Assembly (NCBI RefSeq): GCF_016124105.1
Contig: NZ_JADGMQ010000010.1
Location: 62,001 to 126,000 of the forward strand
From: Aquamicrobium zhengzhouense
GTDB lineage: Bacteria; Pseudomonadota; Alphaproteobacteria; Rhizobiales; Rhizobiaceae
Length of the DNA: 64,000 nt
Direction of reading: 5' to 3'
Shown piece by piece: positions 33,505 through 41,168 of the stretch. The position numbers and the translations under genes are program-made. Position 1 is the first letter of the stretch; each line of letters opens with the position of its first letter. The notes beneath the pieces were generated by a model. The model was not told the origin of the DNA and made no database searches. It saw nothing but the letters and a program-made list of their open reading frames with translations.

Positions 33505-35216
33505 GGCAAAACCCTTTCCGGCAGGTAGCGCGAGAACATGCTGGTGATGAGCATGATCGCGAGGATGCCGAGCACCATGAGGCAGCCCACCGCTGCGGCC
33601 AGCGTCGATGCGCCACCATCTTCGAGGAAGATGATCATCGGGCCGAGCGTGCGAGCCGAGGACGAGATCAGCATGATCGACGTCTGGATCTCGTTGATTG
33701 CGCTCATGAAGACGAGGATGGCACTTGCCGTTGCCGCAGGTGCGACCAGCGGGAAGATGATCTCGACCATGCGGCGGCCCCAGCTCGCGCCAGCAACCTG
33801 CGCTGCTTCTTCAAGGTTGCGATCGATCTGCTGATAGCCCGAAAGGACTGGCCGCAGTGCAAGCGCGAAGAAGCCGGCGACATAGGCGATGAGGATGATC
33901 CAGGCTGTGCCGTAGAGCGAGACGTCGAAGATCGGCAGCGGACGCAGGAAGATCAGGATCAGCGCGACACCCAGCGACACGCCCGGCAATGCATAGGCTG
34001 CGTCAGTGCAGAATTGCAGCACGCGCACCAGCGGTCCCTTGCGCCAGGTCAGGAAGTAGCCGAGCAGAACGGCGATCACGGTCAAGATCACGACGCTGAC
34101 GGACGTCAGCCACAGCGACGTCTTGAGCGCATCCCGCAGGATCGGCTGGTTGAACAAAGCTGCAGTGTAGTTCTTGAGCGTAAAAGTTTCGGCCGAAAGC
34201 GAGAGGCCGAAAGCTGGCACCAGCGAGGTTTGCACGAGAGCCGAGAGCGGCAGGAGCAGCGAGACGATCATGTAGCCCCAAAGGAGGCTCATGACCGGCC
34301 ATGTGTATACGCCGAGCGCGACGGTCAGCCGATTGGTGCCAAGATCAATTCGCGTGTCAGCGCGGCTTGCAGCCCAGTTGGCCATCAGAACGGCCGTGAC
34401 GGTCAGCGCGACGAGCACGATCGACAGCATCGCCATGTTCGGCAGTGCCGAGGGCCCGATATTGTTCACCTGCTGATAGATCTGCGTCATCAGCGTCGGG
34501 ACGCGGCCCGGAATGCCCAGCATGGCCTGAATGCCGAAATTGCCAATGGCGGAGACAAAGGAGAGGCTCGCTGCGGCGAGAATGCCGCCACGCGCCAGAG
34601 GCAAAAGGACGGTGAAGACGGTTCGCGCAGGGCTCGCACCAGCCGCACGTGCAGCCTCAGCGAGGTTAAGCGGCAGACGGCGAAGGCTTGCCTGCAGCGA
34701 CAGGTAGACCAGCGGCGCATTATAGACGCCAAGCAGGAGAACCATGCCCGTCATGGAATAGAGCGGATGCCTGCTGCCGGGCTCCATTGCCATTCCCAGC
34801 ATGCCAAGCACAGGGCTCGACGGGGAGAAGGCTTGAATCCACGCCATGGCAGTGACCTGCGGCGGGATCATGAGCGGCAGGACGAAGGCGAATACGAGAG
34901 CCGACTTGTGCTTCAGGTCGGTGAAGACCATCACGACGGCGAACACGACACCGATGACCAGCGAGGCGATGGTCGACAAGGTCGCGATGATCAGCGTGTT
35001 GACGAGAGCGGCGCTGGTCTGGGGTCGCGAGAACAGCTTGGTCAGGCGCTCAACCGCAAAGCCATCGCCATCGAACAGCGCTGAAAGCGCGAGGCGACCG
35101 AGCGGCGCGACGGCAATTGTGCCGACCAGAAGCGTGAGGAGCACGAGGACAGCGTTCTGACCGGTGAACCGGGAGAAGACTGACAGCGCCACCTCTCGGT
35201 GGCGCTGCGCAGGCAT
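33492..35216 (-). CDS. ABC transporter permease, double-domain (FbpB/AfuB/PhnU-V type)
   Basis: 574 residues from ATG 35216; the frame is open about 110 codons further up, but that part lies on the binding-protein gene in another frame and is not credible. There are two homologous BPD_transp_1 halves, each with a coupling loop: NLAEAARAAGASPARTVFTVLLPLA (first half) and NLEEAAQVAGASWGRRMVEIIFPL (second half). This is the fused permease of iron, sugar-phosphate or phosphonate-type importers. A 10-bp hairpin covers codons 4-11. It overlaps the MBL gene downstream. Confidence 0.92.
   Translation of the reverse strand: MPAQRHREVALSVFSRFTGQNAVLVLLTLLVGTIAVAPLGRLALSALFDGDGFAVERLTKLFSRPQTSAALVNTLIIATLSTIASLVIGVVFAVVMVFTDLKHKSALVFAFVLPLMIPPQVTAMAWIQAFSPSSPVLGMLGMAMEPGSRHPLYSMTGMVLLLGVYNAPLVYLSLQASLRRLPLNLAEAARAAGASPARTVFTVLLPLARGGILAAASLSFVSAIGNFGIQAMLGIPGRVPTLMTQIYQQVNNIGPSALPNMAMLSIVLVALTVTAVLMANWAASRADTRIDLGTNRLTVALGVYTWPVMSLLWGYMIVSLLLPLSALVQTSLVPAFGLSLSAETFTLKNYTAALFNQPILRDALKTSLWLTSVSVVILTVIAVLLGYFLTWRKGPLVRVLQFCTDAAYALPGVSLGVALILIFLRPLPIFDVSLYGTAWIILIAYVAGFFALALRPVLSGYQQIDRNLEEAAQVAGASWGRRMVEIIFPLVAPAATASAILVFMSAINEIQTSIMLISSSARTLGPMIIFLEDGGASTLAAAVGCLMVLGILAIMLITSMFSRYLPERVLPWQF
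35184..35207 (-). other. Strong hairpin at the beginning of the permease gene
   Basis: Perfect 10-bp stem CAGCGCCACC / GGTGGCGCTG with a 4-nt GAGA loop (a GNRA tetraloop), located 32 bases after the binding-protein stop and inside the first codons of the permease. It probably limits permease translation or protects the upstream message. Confidence 0.6.
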
Positions 35217-35238
35217 GGAAGCAGATAAGGGCAAGGGA

Positions 35239-36210
35239 TTAACCGCCGAAAATGTCGATGAACTTCGCCCGCTCGACTTCGTCGGCAGCGACGGCTGCGT
35301 CGGCGTCGAGAGGCATGAGCTTGATTTCGGACAGCGACGGCATGCCCTCAGGAGCGGCAACGCCTTCCAGAACCGGGATGTAGCCCTGCGAGGCAGCCAG
35401 TTCCTGACCTTCCTTCGAGAGAACGAAGGCGACAAATGCCTTCGCGGCTTCAGCCTTCTCGGTGCCGTTGACGATGGCGACCGGCTCGGCGAAGTAGCTT
35501 GCGCCTTCGGCCGGGTAGACGAACTCAACCGGCGAGCCGGCACGCTTGGCGCGCAGAACGTCGGCGTCGATGTTGATGCCGTACTTCATCTGGCCGCCAG
35601 CGACTGCCTTCAGGACTGGGCCGTTGCCGCCTTCAGGTGCAATGTCGAGCTCAGCAAGACGTTCGTAGTAGGACCAGCCCAGCTTCTCGTCCTGAAGCAC
35701 CGAGTGCATGTGAACGAGGGCAGCGCCCGAATAAAGCGGGCTAGGAGCCGCGATCTGGCCGGCGTTCTCGTCAACCAACAGCTCGGCGTAGCTCGTCACC
35801 GGCTTCGCGTTCTGCGTGTTGTAGACAATACCCGTGGTCGACAGCTTGGTGCCGAAGAAGGTGAAGTCCTTGTCGTAGACCTGGCTATTGACGCCTTCGA
35901 CCGGCGCTTCCGGCCATGGCAGAAGGACCCCGTCACGCTTGAGCATGCCCAGATTGATCGGATCAGCGATCAGCAGGATGTCGGCCTTGATGCCGCCAGC
36001 TTCCCGCTCGGCGCTCATGATGTTCATCAGCTGCGAGGTGCCGTTACGGGTCCACTCGACCTTGATGTCGGGGTGCTTGGCGTGGAAGGCGTCGACGGTC
36101 TGCTGCGCCACTTCCGGCGACTGCGAGGTGTACAGCATCAGCGTGGTCTCCGCGTGAAGCGCGGACGACCCCAGAAGAAGCGCGAAAACGGTGGAGGTGA
36201 TCAGACGCAT
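35239..36210 (-). CDS. ABC transporter substrate-binding protein (AfuA/FbpA/PhnS type)
   Basis: 323 residues with a signal peptide (RLITSTVFALLLGSSALHA). The mature start TTLMLYTSQSPEVAQQTVDAF and KADILLIADPINLGMLKRDG are the pattern of type II binding proteins that take up Fe3+, sugar phosphates (AfuA) or 2-aminoethylphosphonate. The paired tyrosines of ferric-binding FbpA are not evident near residue 225 (YPAEGASYFAEP), so a phosphorylated organic ligand is at least as likely as iron. It overlaps the ATPase gene by 10 bases. Confidence 0.88.
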   Translation of the reverse strand: MRLITSTVFALLLGSSALHAETTLMLYTSQSPEVAQQTVDAFHAKHPDIKVEWTRNGTSQLMNIMSAEREAGGIKADILLIADPINLGMLKRDGVLLPWPEAPVEGVNSQVYDKDFTFFGTKLSTTGIVYNTQNAKPVTSYAELLVDENAGQIAAPSPLYSGAALVHMHSVLQDEKLGWSYYERLAELDIAPEGGNGPVLKAVAGGQMKYGINIDADVLRAKRAGSPVEFVYPAEGASYFAEPVAIVNGTEKAEAAKAFVAFVLSKEGQELAASQGYIPVLEGVAAPEGMPSLSEIKLMPLDADAAVAADEVERAKFIDIFGG

Positions 36211-37355
36211 TGGAACACTTTCTTTTGGTCTGTTGGGGAGGATTGATTGGTTTTGGTGAAGTCGAACTGCGTTCCCTGACCTTCAGGGAGAAGCCAAAGG
36301 TCATCGAACGCGACCCGGGCGTCTTCGCCGGGTTGAGGCAGCGATCCACCGTGATCCGGCAGGTCAATTGTGTAGGTCAGCGAAGGATCGGCATGCGGTC
36401 GGATCTCGAACGACCAGCGGCCACCTCGGTAAACCCGGCTTGTGATGACGACATCCAGCCCGTTCGCCTCGTTCGGACCGCTGAGGCGAAGATTGCTCGG
36501 ATGACAGGTCGCGATTGCCATAGGCACGGGTCCCTGCGCCGCCTCAGCCCGCAGAGCAACCTCGACACCCAGGAGCGTGGCCCGAACCCGGCCGGCATGT
36601 TCCGGGCGAACATTTTCAACCGGGAACAGAAGCCCGTCACCGATGAACGACGCGACAGTCGCGCTCGCAGGCTCCCGGTAAAGCTGGCGAGGGCTGGCGC
36701 ATTGCAGGATGCGACCTTTGTCCATGACCGCGACACGATCCGCCAGCGCCATTGCCTCGGACTGGTCATGGGTGATGTAAACAAGCGTTGCCCCGCTTTC
36801 GCGATGGAAACGTCGGAATTCTTCCTCCATCGTCGCGCGCAGATGCACGTCAAGGTTAGCAAGCGGCTCATCAAGCAGAACAAGATTGTTGCGGGCTGCC
36901 AGGCAGCGAGCGAGCGCGACGCGCTGACGTTGCCCCCCCGAGAGATCTGCGGGGCGCCGCTCTGCAAAGGCGGCCAGATCCACGGTCGCGAGCGCCTCAC
37001 CAACGCGCTCCTCGCGAATGGGCCGCGGCAGACGCGCCACCTTTAACGCGTAGCCGACATTTTCGGCGACCGACATGTGCGGCCACAGTGCGTAGTTCTG
37101 GAAGACGATGCCAACGCCACGCTTTTCTGGCGGCACCATAAGGCCGTGAGCTGCGACAGTCTGATCGCCAAGCTGAACTTCACCCGCGCTCGGCGCTTCG
37201 AAACCCGCAAGCACGCGCAGCAGCGTTGTCTTTCCGCAGCCTGAAGGGCCAAGAACCGCCAGGAACTCACCTGAATTGATTTTCAGGTTGATGTTCTGCA
37301 GCACGGGGGTCCTACCGTACGACTTGCTTACATCCAGCAGGCTTGCACTTGTCAT
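36201..37355 (-). CDS. ABC transporter ATP-binding protein (PotA/FbpC/AfuC type)
   Basis: 384 residues. Walker A LGPSGCGKTTLL, Q-loop FQNYALWPH, signature LSGGQRQRVALARCL, Walker B LVLLDEPLANLD and H-loop YITHDQ are all present. The C-terminal about 120 residues form a TOBE regulatory domain (MAIATCHPSNLRLSG). It is the first gene of the unit ATPase, binding protein, permease, MBL hydrolase, phosphatase. A possible Pho box lies about 70 bases upstream. Confidence 0.92.
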   Translation of the reverse strand: MTSASLLDVSKSYGRTPVLQNINLKINSGEFLAVLGPSGCGKTTLLRVLAGFEAPSAGEVQLGDQTVAAHGLMVPPEKRGVGIVFQNYALWPHMSVAENVGYALKVARLPRPIREERVGEALATVDLAAFAERRPADLSGGQRQRVALARCLAARNNLVLLDEPLANLDVHLRATMEEEFRRFHRESGATLVYITHDQSEAMALADRVAVMDKGRILQCASPRQLYREPASATVASFIGDGLLFPVENVRPEHAGRVRATLLGVEVALRAEAAQGPVPMAIATCHPSNLRLSGPNEANGLDVVITSRVYRGGRWSFEIRPHADPSLTYTIDLPDHGGSLPQPGEDARVAFDDLWLLPEGQGTQFDFTKTNQSSPTDQKKVFQCV

Positions 37356-37423
37356 AAATCTTCACCCGACATTTCGTCTGGGCGAGGAAATGACGGGCTT
37401 TGATGACAACTGCGTAACGGTAC

Positions 37424-37441
37424 GATTGAAGTTTTACGACA
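37424..37441 (-). promoter_or_regulatory. Possible Pho box upstream of the ABC/MBL/phosphatase operon
   Basis: On the minus strand TTGTCGT-AAAA-CTTCAAT, 13 of 18 matches by eye to CTGTCAT-AAAA-CTGTCAT with the correct 11-base repeat spacing. It is about 70 bases upstream of the ATPase ATG. The second half is weak, so this is only a candidate. Confidence 0.3.
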
Positions 37442-37526
37442 ATCCTCAGCGGGAAGCGCGCATGGGTGTGATCGCAGCCGCCACCGGCATCAAGCTGCGA
37501 CGTGTAGCTGCGCGCGGCGCGGCGCC

Positions 37527-38402
37527 CTATTGCGCCCAGATGTCGCCGCGCAAGAGATAGTCACGCGTGGTCCTGTCGATCGGATAGGTCAGGACGCCAT
37601 CACGACCGAACCATTTGTCGTAAAGCTGCATATAATCGCCCCGGTAGTCTCCAAGACCGCGAAGCAGGTCAACGATGATCGCATTGATGAAGTCGCGCCA
37701 TGCGCTGTCGTCTTGCGGCAGGATACATGCCATCGCCTCGCTTCCAAGAGGCTCGATCCTCGGAAGGAGGACGACGCTCTGGTCGGGCGTCAACTGTCTG
37801 GACAAACCCAGCAGGATAATGCCCACATTGGCCACACCATCGATCTCTCCCTTTCGCAGGGCATCGAAAGCTTGGTCCATCGAGGCATAAGTGCGTGTCT
37901 CCACCCCCGGCAGAGCGTCTGTAAGGATCTGGCCGGTAGTCGTGCCCTGGGCAATCCCGATGATCATGTCCTTAAGCGCCGGCTTTTCTTTCAGGGTCTC
38001 TCGAAAAGCCAGAACGCGTGTTCCATCACGGAAAAACGGGATCGAGAAATCAACGACGGCCTCACGCTCCCATGTCGGGGTAGCGATCTCGCAAACGATG
38101 TCGAGTTGTCTCTCCTCGATCATCTTGATCCGATTGCTCGGCGTTACGACCGTAAGCTCCAGTTCGATAGGCCGGCCGTGCTTTGCCTCAACGGCAGCAC
38201 GGATGCGCTCAAGCAAATCCACTGAAAAGCCGGCGGGTCGCTGAGTTTCGTCCATGAAACCAAATGGAGCGGCATCCACTCTGGTACCTGCGCGCAAGAC
38301 CCCTGAATCGCCAAGACGAGCCAATACGTCAGCACCGGCGACGTTAGGCAAAAAGGTCGTCAGCATCCCACCTACGAGTGCCGCGAATTTCAGTTTTCTC
38401 AC
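37527..38402 (-). CDS. Amino-acid-type (family 3) extracellular solute-binding protein
   Basis: 291 residues from a GTG at 38402, preferred because GGGGG lies upstream and the product then starts with a proper signal peptide (RKLKFAALVGGMLTTFLPNVAGA); an ATG at 38450 is in frame. The mature part is a family 3 binding protein: VLRAGTRVDAAPFGFMDETQ, GFSVDLLERI, DIVCEIATPTWEREAVVDFS. It would bind an amino acid or similar ligand in the periplasm. It is divergent, 95 bases away, from the binding protein-permease fusion, suggesting joint control and possibly a second ligand input to the same complex. Confidence 0.85.
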   Translation of the reverse strand: MRKLKFAALVGGMLTTFLPNVAGADVLARLGDSGVLRAGTRVDAAPFGFMDETQRPAGFSVDLLERIRAAVEAKHGRPIELELTVVTPSNRIKMIEERQLDIVCEIATPTWEREAVVDFSIPFFRDGTRVLAFRETLKEKPALKDMIIGIAQGTTTGQILTDALPGVETRTYASMDQAFDALRKGEIDGVANVGIILLGLSRQLTPDQSVVLLPRIEPLGSEAMACILPQDDSAWRDFINAIIVDLLRGLGDYRGDYMQLYDKWFGRDGVLTYPIDRTTRDYLLRGDIWAQ

Positions 38403-38497
38403 CTGCGCCCCCAAAATCAGATCATTCCAGCGTGCCGTATAAGTGTTCATAAATCCCTATCCGATACTGTACCCCTCAATATCGGCGGGGCGCTGAG

Positions 38498-40054
38498 TTG
38501 CTAAAAAGAAATATCATTTTTGGGCTCATTTTGATGATCCCGTTGCTGGCATCCCCGAGCGCTCGGGCAGATGACCTCGCTCCTGTCCTGCAGACCGGTG
38601 AACTGGTCGTTGGTGTAAAAGCCGACTATCGCCCCTTCGGGTATCGCGACATGGAGGGGGAGCTTGCGGGTTTCGAGGTCGACGTTGCCAAGCGAGTTGC
38701 ACAGCTGCTTGGAGTAAATCTCCGCCTGATCGCCGTTACGAGCTCCGACCGCCTTCAAAAGCTTGCGTCCGGCGAAATCGATGTCCTCATCGCAACCCTT
38801 GGTGACACGATCGACCGCCGCCGCCTCGTTCGCATGATCGAGCCCGGCTATTACGGTGGCGGTGCCAGCGTACTGTTGGAAGAGGCGAGCCCCATACGCA
38901 GTTGGGATGACCTCAAGGGTCGCGAACTTTGCGCAGTGCAGGGTGCGTTGTGGAACCGGTTGGCAGCGACCCGCCTTCTCGCCGAAATCAAGGCATTCGG
39001 CTCGGTGCGTGACGCAGAGCTTGCTCTCCGCGATAAAAGCTGCGCCGGCTGGCTCTACGATGAGGCAGCCATCATGCATCTTCTTGGCAGAGCGGAATGG
39101 TCAGGCTTCCGGATGCTCCCCCCGCAATTCGTCGCGCCATGGGCGATAGCGGTCGCAAATGACGGTCCCCTTGCCACCTTCCTCGACGAGACAGTCGCAA
39201 TGCTTTTGCGGGAGGGGTGGCTCACGCAGTTGGAGAAGACGTGGAACCTACCTCCCTCATCTTACCTGGAGCAGGCCGAACAACGCTGGACCCAGCGGGA
39301 CGCAAACGGCAACTGGCTCTGTCGGCAAGACGAAAATGGCAAATGGCCAGTCGAATGCCGGGACCTGGATTTGATCGAGGCTCAGGACTTGCGTGGGATC
39401 GGCACCGCATTCGTTATGTTGCGGGATCAATTCGGCCTTGACCTTACCCCGTTTTACGACCCTTTCAGCCGGGCCGGATTCTTGAAAGCGCTCGCGACGA
39501 CGATCCTGCTCGCGGTTGCCGCGGTGCTCGGCAGCCTGTTGTTCGGGATAGTGGGCGGCAAAATGCTACAGAGCGAGAAGCGTCTTATTCGTTCCCCTGC
39601 GCAGATGCTGGCCACGTTGTTCCGCATGACCCCCCCGCTGCTGCAACTCTACCTTGTCTTTTTCGGGATTGGCGGCCTGCTCGCCGCCCATGGAGTGACC
39701 TTGAACGCACTTTGGGTCGCGGTGCTGATCCTCTCCCTTTACGCTGGTGCGTCTAATGCGATCGCCATCTCGGAAGCTTCTGCTGCGATTTCAATCCGCG
39801 CGGAGGACCGGGCCAGGAAGGTAGCAAGGCTGGCATACCCGACGGTGATGGGCAGTTGCATAAACATTGTGAAGGCAACAGCCATGGCAAGCGCCATTGC
39901 GGTCGGTGAACTCTTACACGCCAGCACGGCGATCATCGCAGATTACGGCAATGTTGCCGTCATGATGAACATACTGCTCGGCTGCTATGTCGCGCTCGTT
40001 CTGGCAGTCGTTTATGCCTTCGGGCAGGTCGAGAAGAGGCTGCTCGCGCGATGA
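38498..40054 (+). CDS. Fused amino-acid-type substrate-binding protein and ABC permease
   Basis: 518 residues from a TTG followed by a clear signal peptide (LKRNIIFGLILMIPLLASPSARA). Residues about 30-250 are a family 3 binding domain (ELVVGVKADYRPFGYRDMEG, GFEVDVAKRVAQLLG). A linker with WLCRQDENGKWPVECRD, two W/C-bearing DxNGxW units, leads to a HisM-like permease (about 325-518). The permease coupling loop is degenerate: EASAAISIRAEDRARKVARLAYP lacks the usual EAA-x3-G. The stop overlaps the next permease gene, and no HisP-type ATPase is present. With the following RsbW- and RsbU-like genes it may serve as a sensor rather than a transporter. Confidence 0.85.
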   Translation: MLKRNIIFGLILMIPLLASPSARADDLAPVLQTGELVVGVKADYRPFGYRDMEGELAGFEVDVAKRVAQLLGVNLRLIAVTSSDRLQKLASGEIDVLIATLGDTIDRRRLVRMIEPGYYGGGASVLLEEASPIRSWDDLKGRELCAVQGALWNRLAATRLLAEIKAFGSVRDAELALRDKSCAGWLYDEAAIMHLLGRAEWSGFRMLPPQFVAPWAIAVANDGPLATFLDETVAMLLREGWLTQLEKTWNLPPSSYLEQAEQRWTQRDANGNWLCRQDENGKWPVECRDLDLIEAQDLRGIGTAFVMLRDQFGLDLTPFYDPFSRAGFLKALATTILLAVAAVLGSLLFGIVGGKMLQSEKRLIRSPAQMLATLFRMTPPLLQLYLVFFGIGGLLAAHGVTLNALWVAVLILSLYAGASNAIAISEASAAISIRAEDRARKVARLAYPTVMGSCINIVKATAMASAIAVGELLHASTAIIADYGNVAVMMNILLGCYVALVLAVVYAFGQVEKRLLAR

Positions 40055-40734
40055 CGAACGCAGAAGCCGCCGAAATGCTGTTCGTCTGGACGCCGTTCCT
40101 GGCCCAAGGCTTCGCATGGAATATCGTCATCTCTCTGGCAGCCATGGCAATCGGAACTCCTATTGGCATCTTCCTTGCACAGCTCCGCCTATCCGGTTCA
40201 CGCGCCGCATCCTGGCTTACCGCAATGGCTCGCCTGCCTCCTACATTCGTTTTGCTCTTCTATTTCGCCTATTTGCTGCCTGGTGAGTTCGCATTTGGCA
40301 ATCTCAAGGTCGAAGTCCCGGCCTGGCTAAAGGCCTCGCTGGCGCTTTCTGTGGCGGTTGTAGGCTTTGTTTCTGACAACGCTCAACCTTGCATCCGCCA
40401 TCTGCGTCGGGGAGAGCGCCTCGAGGCGCTGTACTTCATTCCGGCATGGACGACCTACTTCCTGATCATCGTGATGGCTTCTTCGACTGCGTCTGTGATC
40501 GGAGTGCCGGAACTCGTAAATCGTGCGAACACGGTGATTGCGGCCGCAGGAGAACACGCGGCAACACTTTGGGTCTACAGCTACGCAATGCTGTGGTTTC
40601 TTGGATTTTGCCTGCCACTATCGTGGCTGATGAACTGGCTTAGGGTCGGCCTTGCAGCTCAAGGCAACAACGTTGACCCAAGCGGAGCAAACGTCAAAGT
40701 TGCCGTTAGGGCAGATGGGAGGGCGGATCAATGA
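40051..40734 (+). CDS. Amino-acid-type ABC permease subunit (degenerate coupling loop)
   Basis: 227 residues, HisM/GlnP-like, four to five helices. The segment GERLEALYFIPAWTTYFLIIVMASSTASVIG takes the place of the EAA loop and following helix, but lacks the expected conserved glycine. It overlaps the fused binding protein-permease by four bases (ATGA) and the RsbW-like gene by four bases. The two permease halves would make a heterodimeric membrane core. No ATPase is encoded in the cluster. Confidence 0.83.
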   Translation: MTNAEAAEMLFVWTPFLAQGFAWNIVISLAAMAIGTPIGIFLAQLRLSGSRAASWLTAMARLPPTFVLLFYFAYLLPGEFAFGNLKVEVPAWLKASLALSVAVVGFVSDNAQPCIRHLRRGERLEALYFIPAWTTYFLIIVMASSTASVIGVPELVNRANTVIAAAGEHAATLWVYSYAMLWFLGFCLPLSWLMNWLRVGLAAQGNNVDPSGANVKVAVRADGRADQ

Positions 40735-41168
40735 CAGGTACCGACACTTCCGAGGAGCGATTTGAAGTTGAACCTCGGCTTGAATCGATCGCCCTCATCC
40801 AGGATGCGATTGAAGACGCTGCGCAGGGCGCCCTGGATACGCGCCGCCTTTTTCAGCTCAACATGTCGGTAGAGGAGCTGGTCACCAATGTCGTGCGCCA
40901 CAGTGGAACTGCCGACCCGGTCGGCGTGGTGATCCGCAAGGGACCAGGCCACATCTCGGTTGAGATTGTCGATCACGGGGTGGCATTCGATCCGTTCAAG
41001 CAAGCGCCCAAGCCCGCGATAGACGCCGAACTCGATCAGCGCCCTGTAGGCGGTCTTGGCGTGCACCTTGTCCAGGTCATGCTTGATAAGGTGGAATACC
41101 GCCGCGAGAGCGAGCGAAACCACGTCATCCTCACCATGAACACGCAGACGGGCGGGACCGGCACATGA
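40731..41168 (+). CDS. RsbW-like ATP-binding protein (HATPase_c_2, anti-sigma-type serine kinase)
   Basis: 145 residues. The GHKL ATP site is visible: N box LNMSVEELVTNVVRHSG (about residues 43-58), G1 box EIVDHGVAFDPF and G2 box PVGGLGVHLVQVMLDKVEY. Such proteins bind a sigma or effector protein and phosphorylate a STAS antagonist. It overlaps the ABC permease upstream and the PP2C phosphatase downstream by four bases each, and the STAS gene is convergent at the end of the phosphatase gene, completing a partner-switching triad. Confidence 0.9.
   Translation: MTGTDTSEERFEVEPRLESIALIQDAIEDAAQGALDTRRLFQLNMSVEELVTNVVRHSGTADPVGVVIRKGPGHISVEIVDHGVAFDPFKQAPKPAIDAELDQRPVGGLGVHLVQVMLDKVEYRRESERNHVILTMNTQTGGTGT

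Noticed and set aside
33489-35084. A 531-codon open frame on the plus strand
   Set aside because: It lies opposite the well-supported double-domain ABC permease and its translation is a low-complexity R/D/E/H/Q-rich product with no domain, typical of the antisense frame of a G+C-rich gene.
35217-35543. An N-terminal extension of the ABC permease by about 110 residues
   Set aside because: The extension is S/R/P-rich, overlaps the binding-protein gene in another frame, and the ATG at 35216 lies directly before the first transmembrane region.
35164-36246. A 360-codon open frame on the plus strand
   Set aside because: It is antisense to the AfuA-type binding-protein gene, whose signal peptide and domain are clear.
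37376-37410. A second TGTCAT-like pair upstream of the ABC/MBL operon
   Set aside because: The two repeats are 13 rather than 11 bases apart, which does not fit a Pho box.
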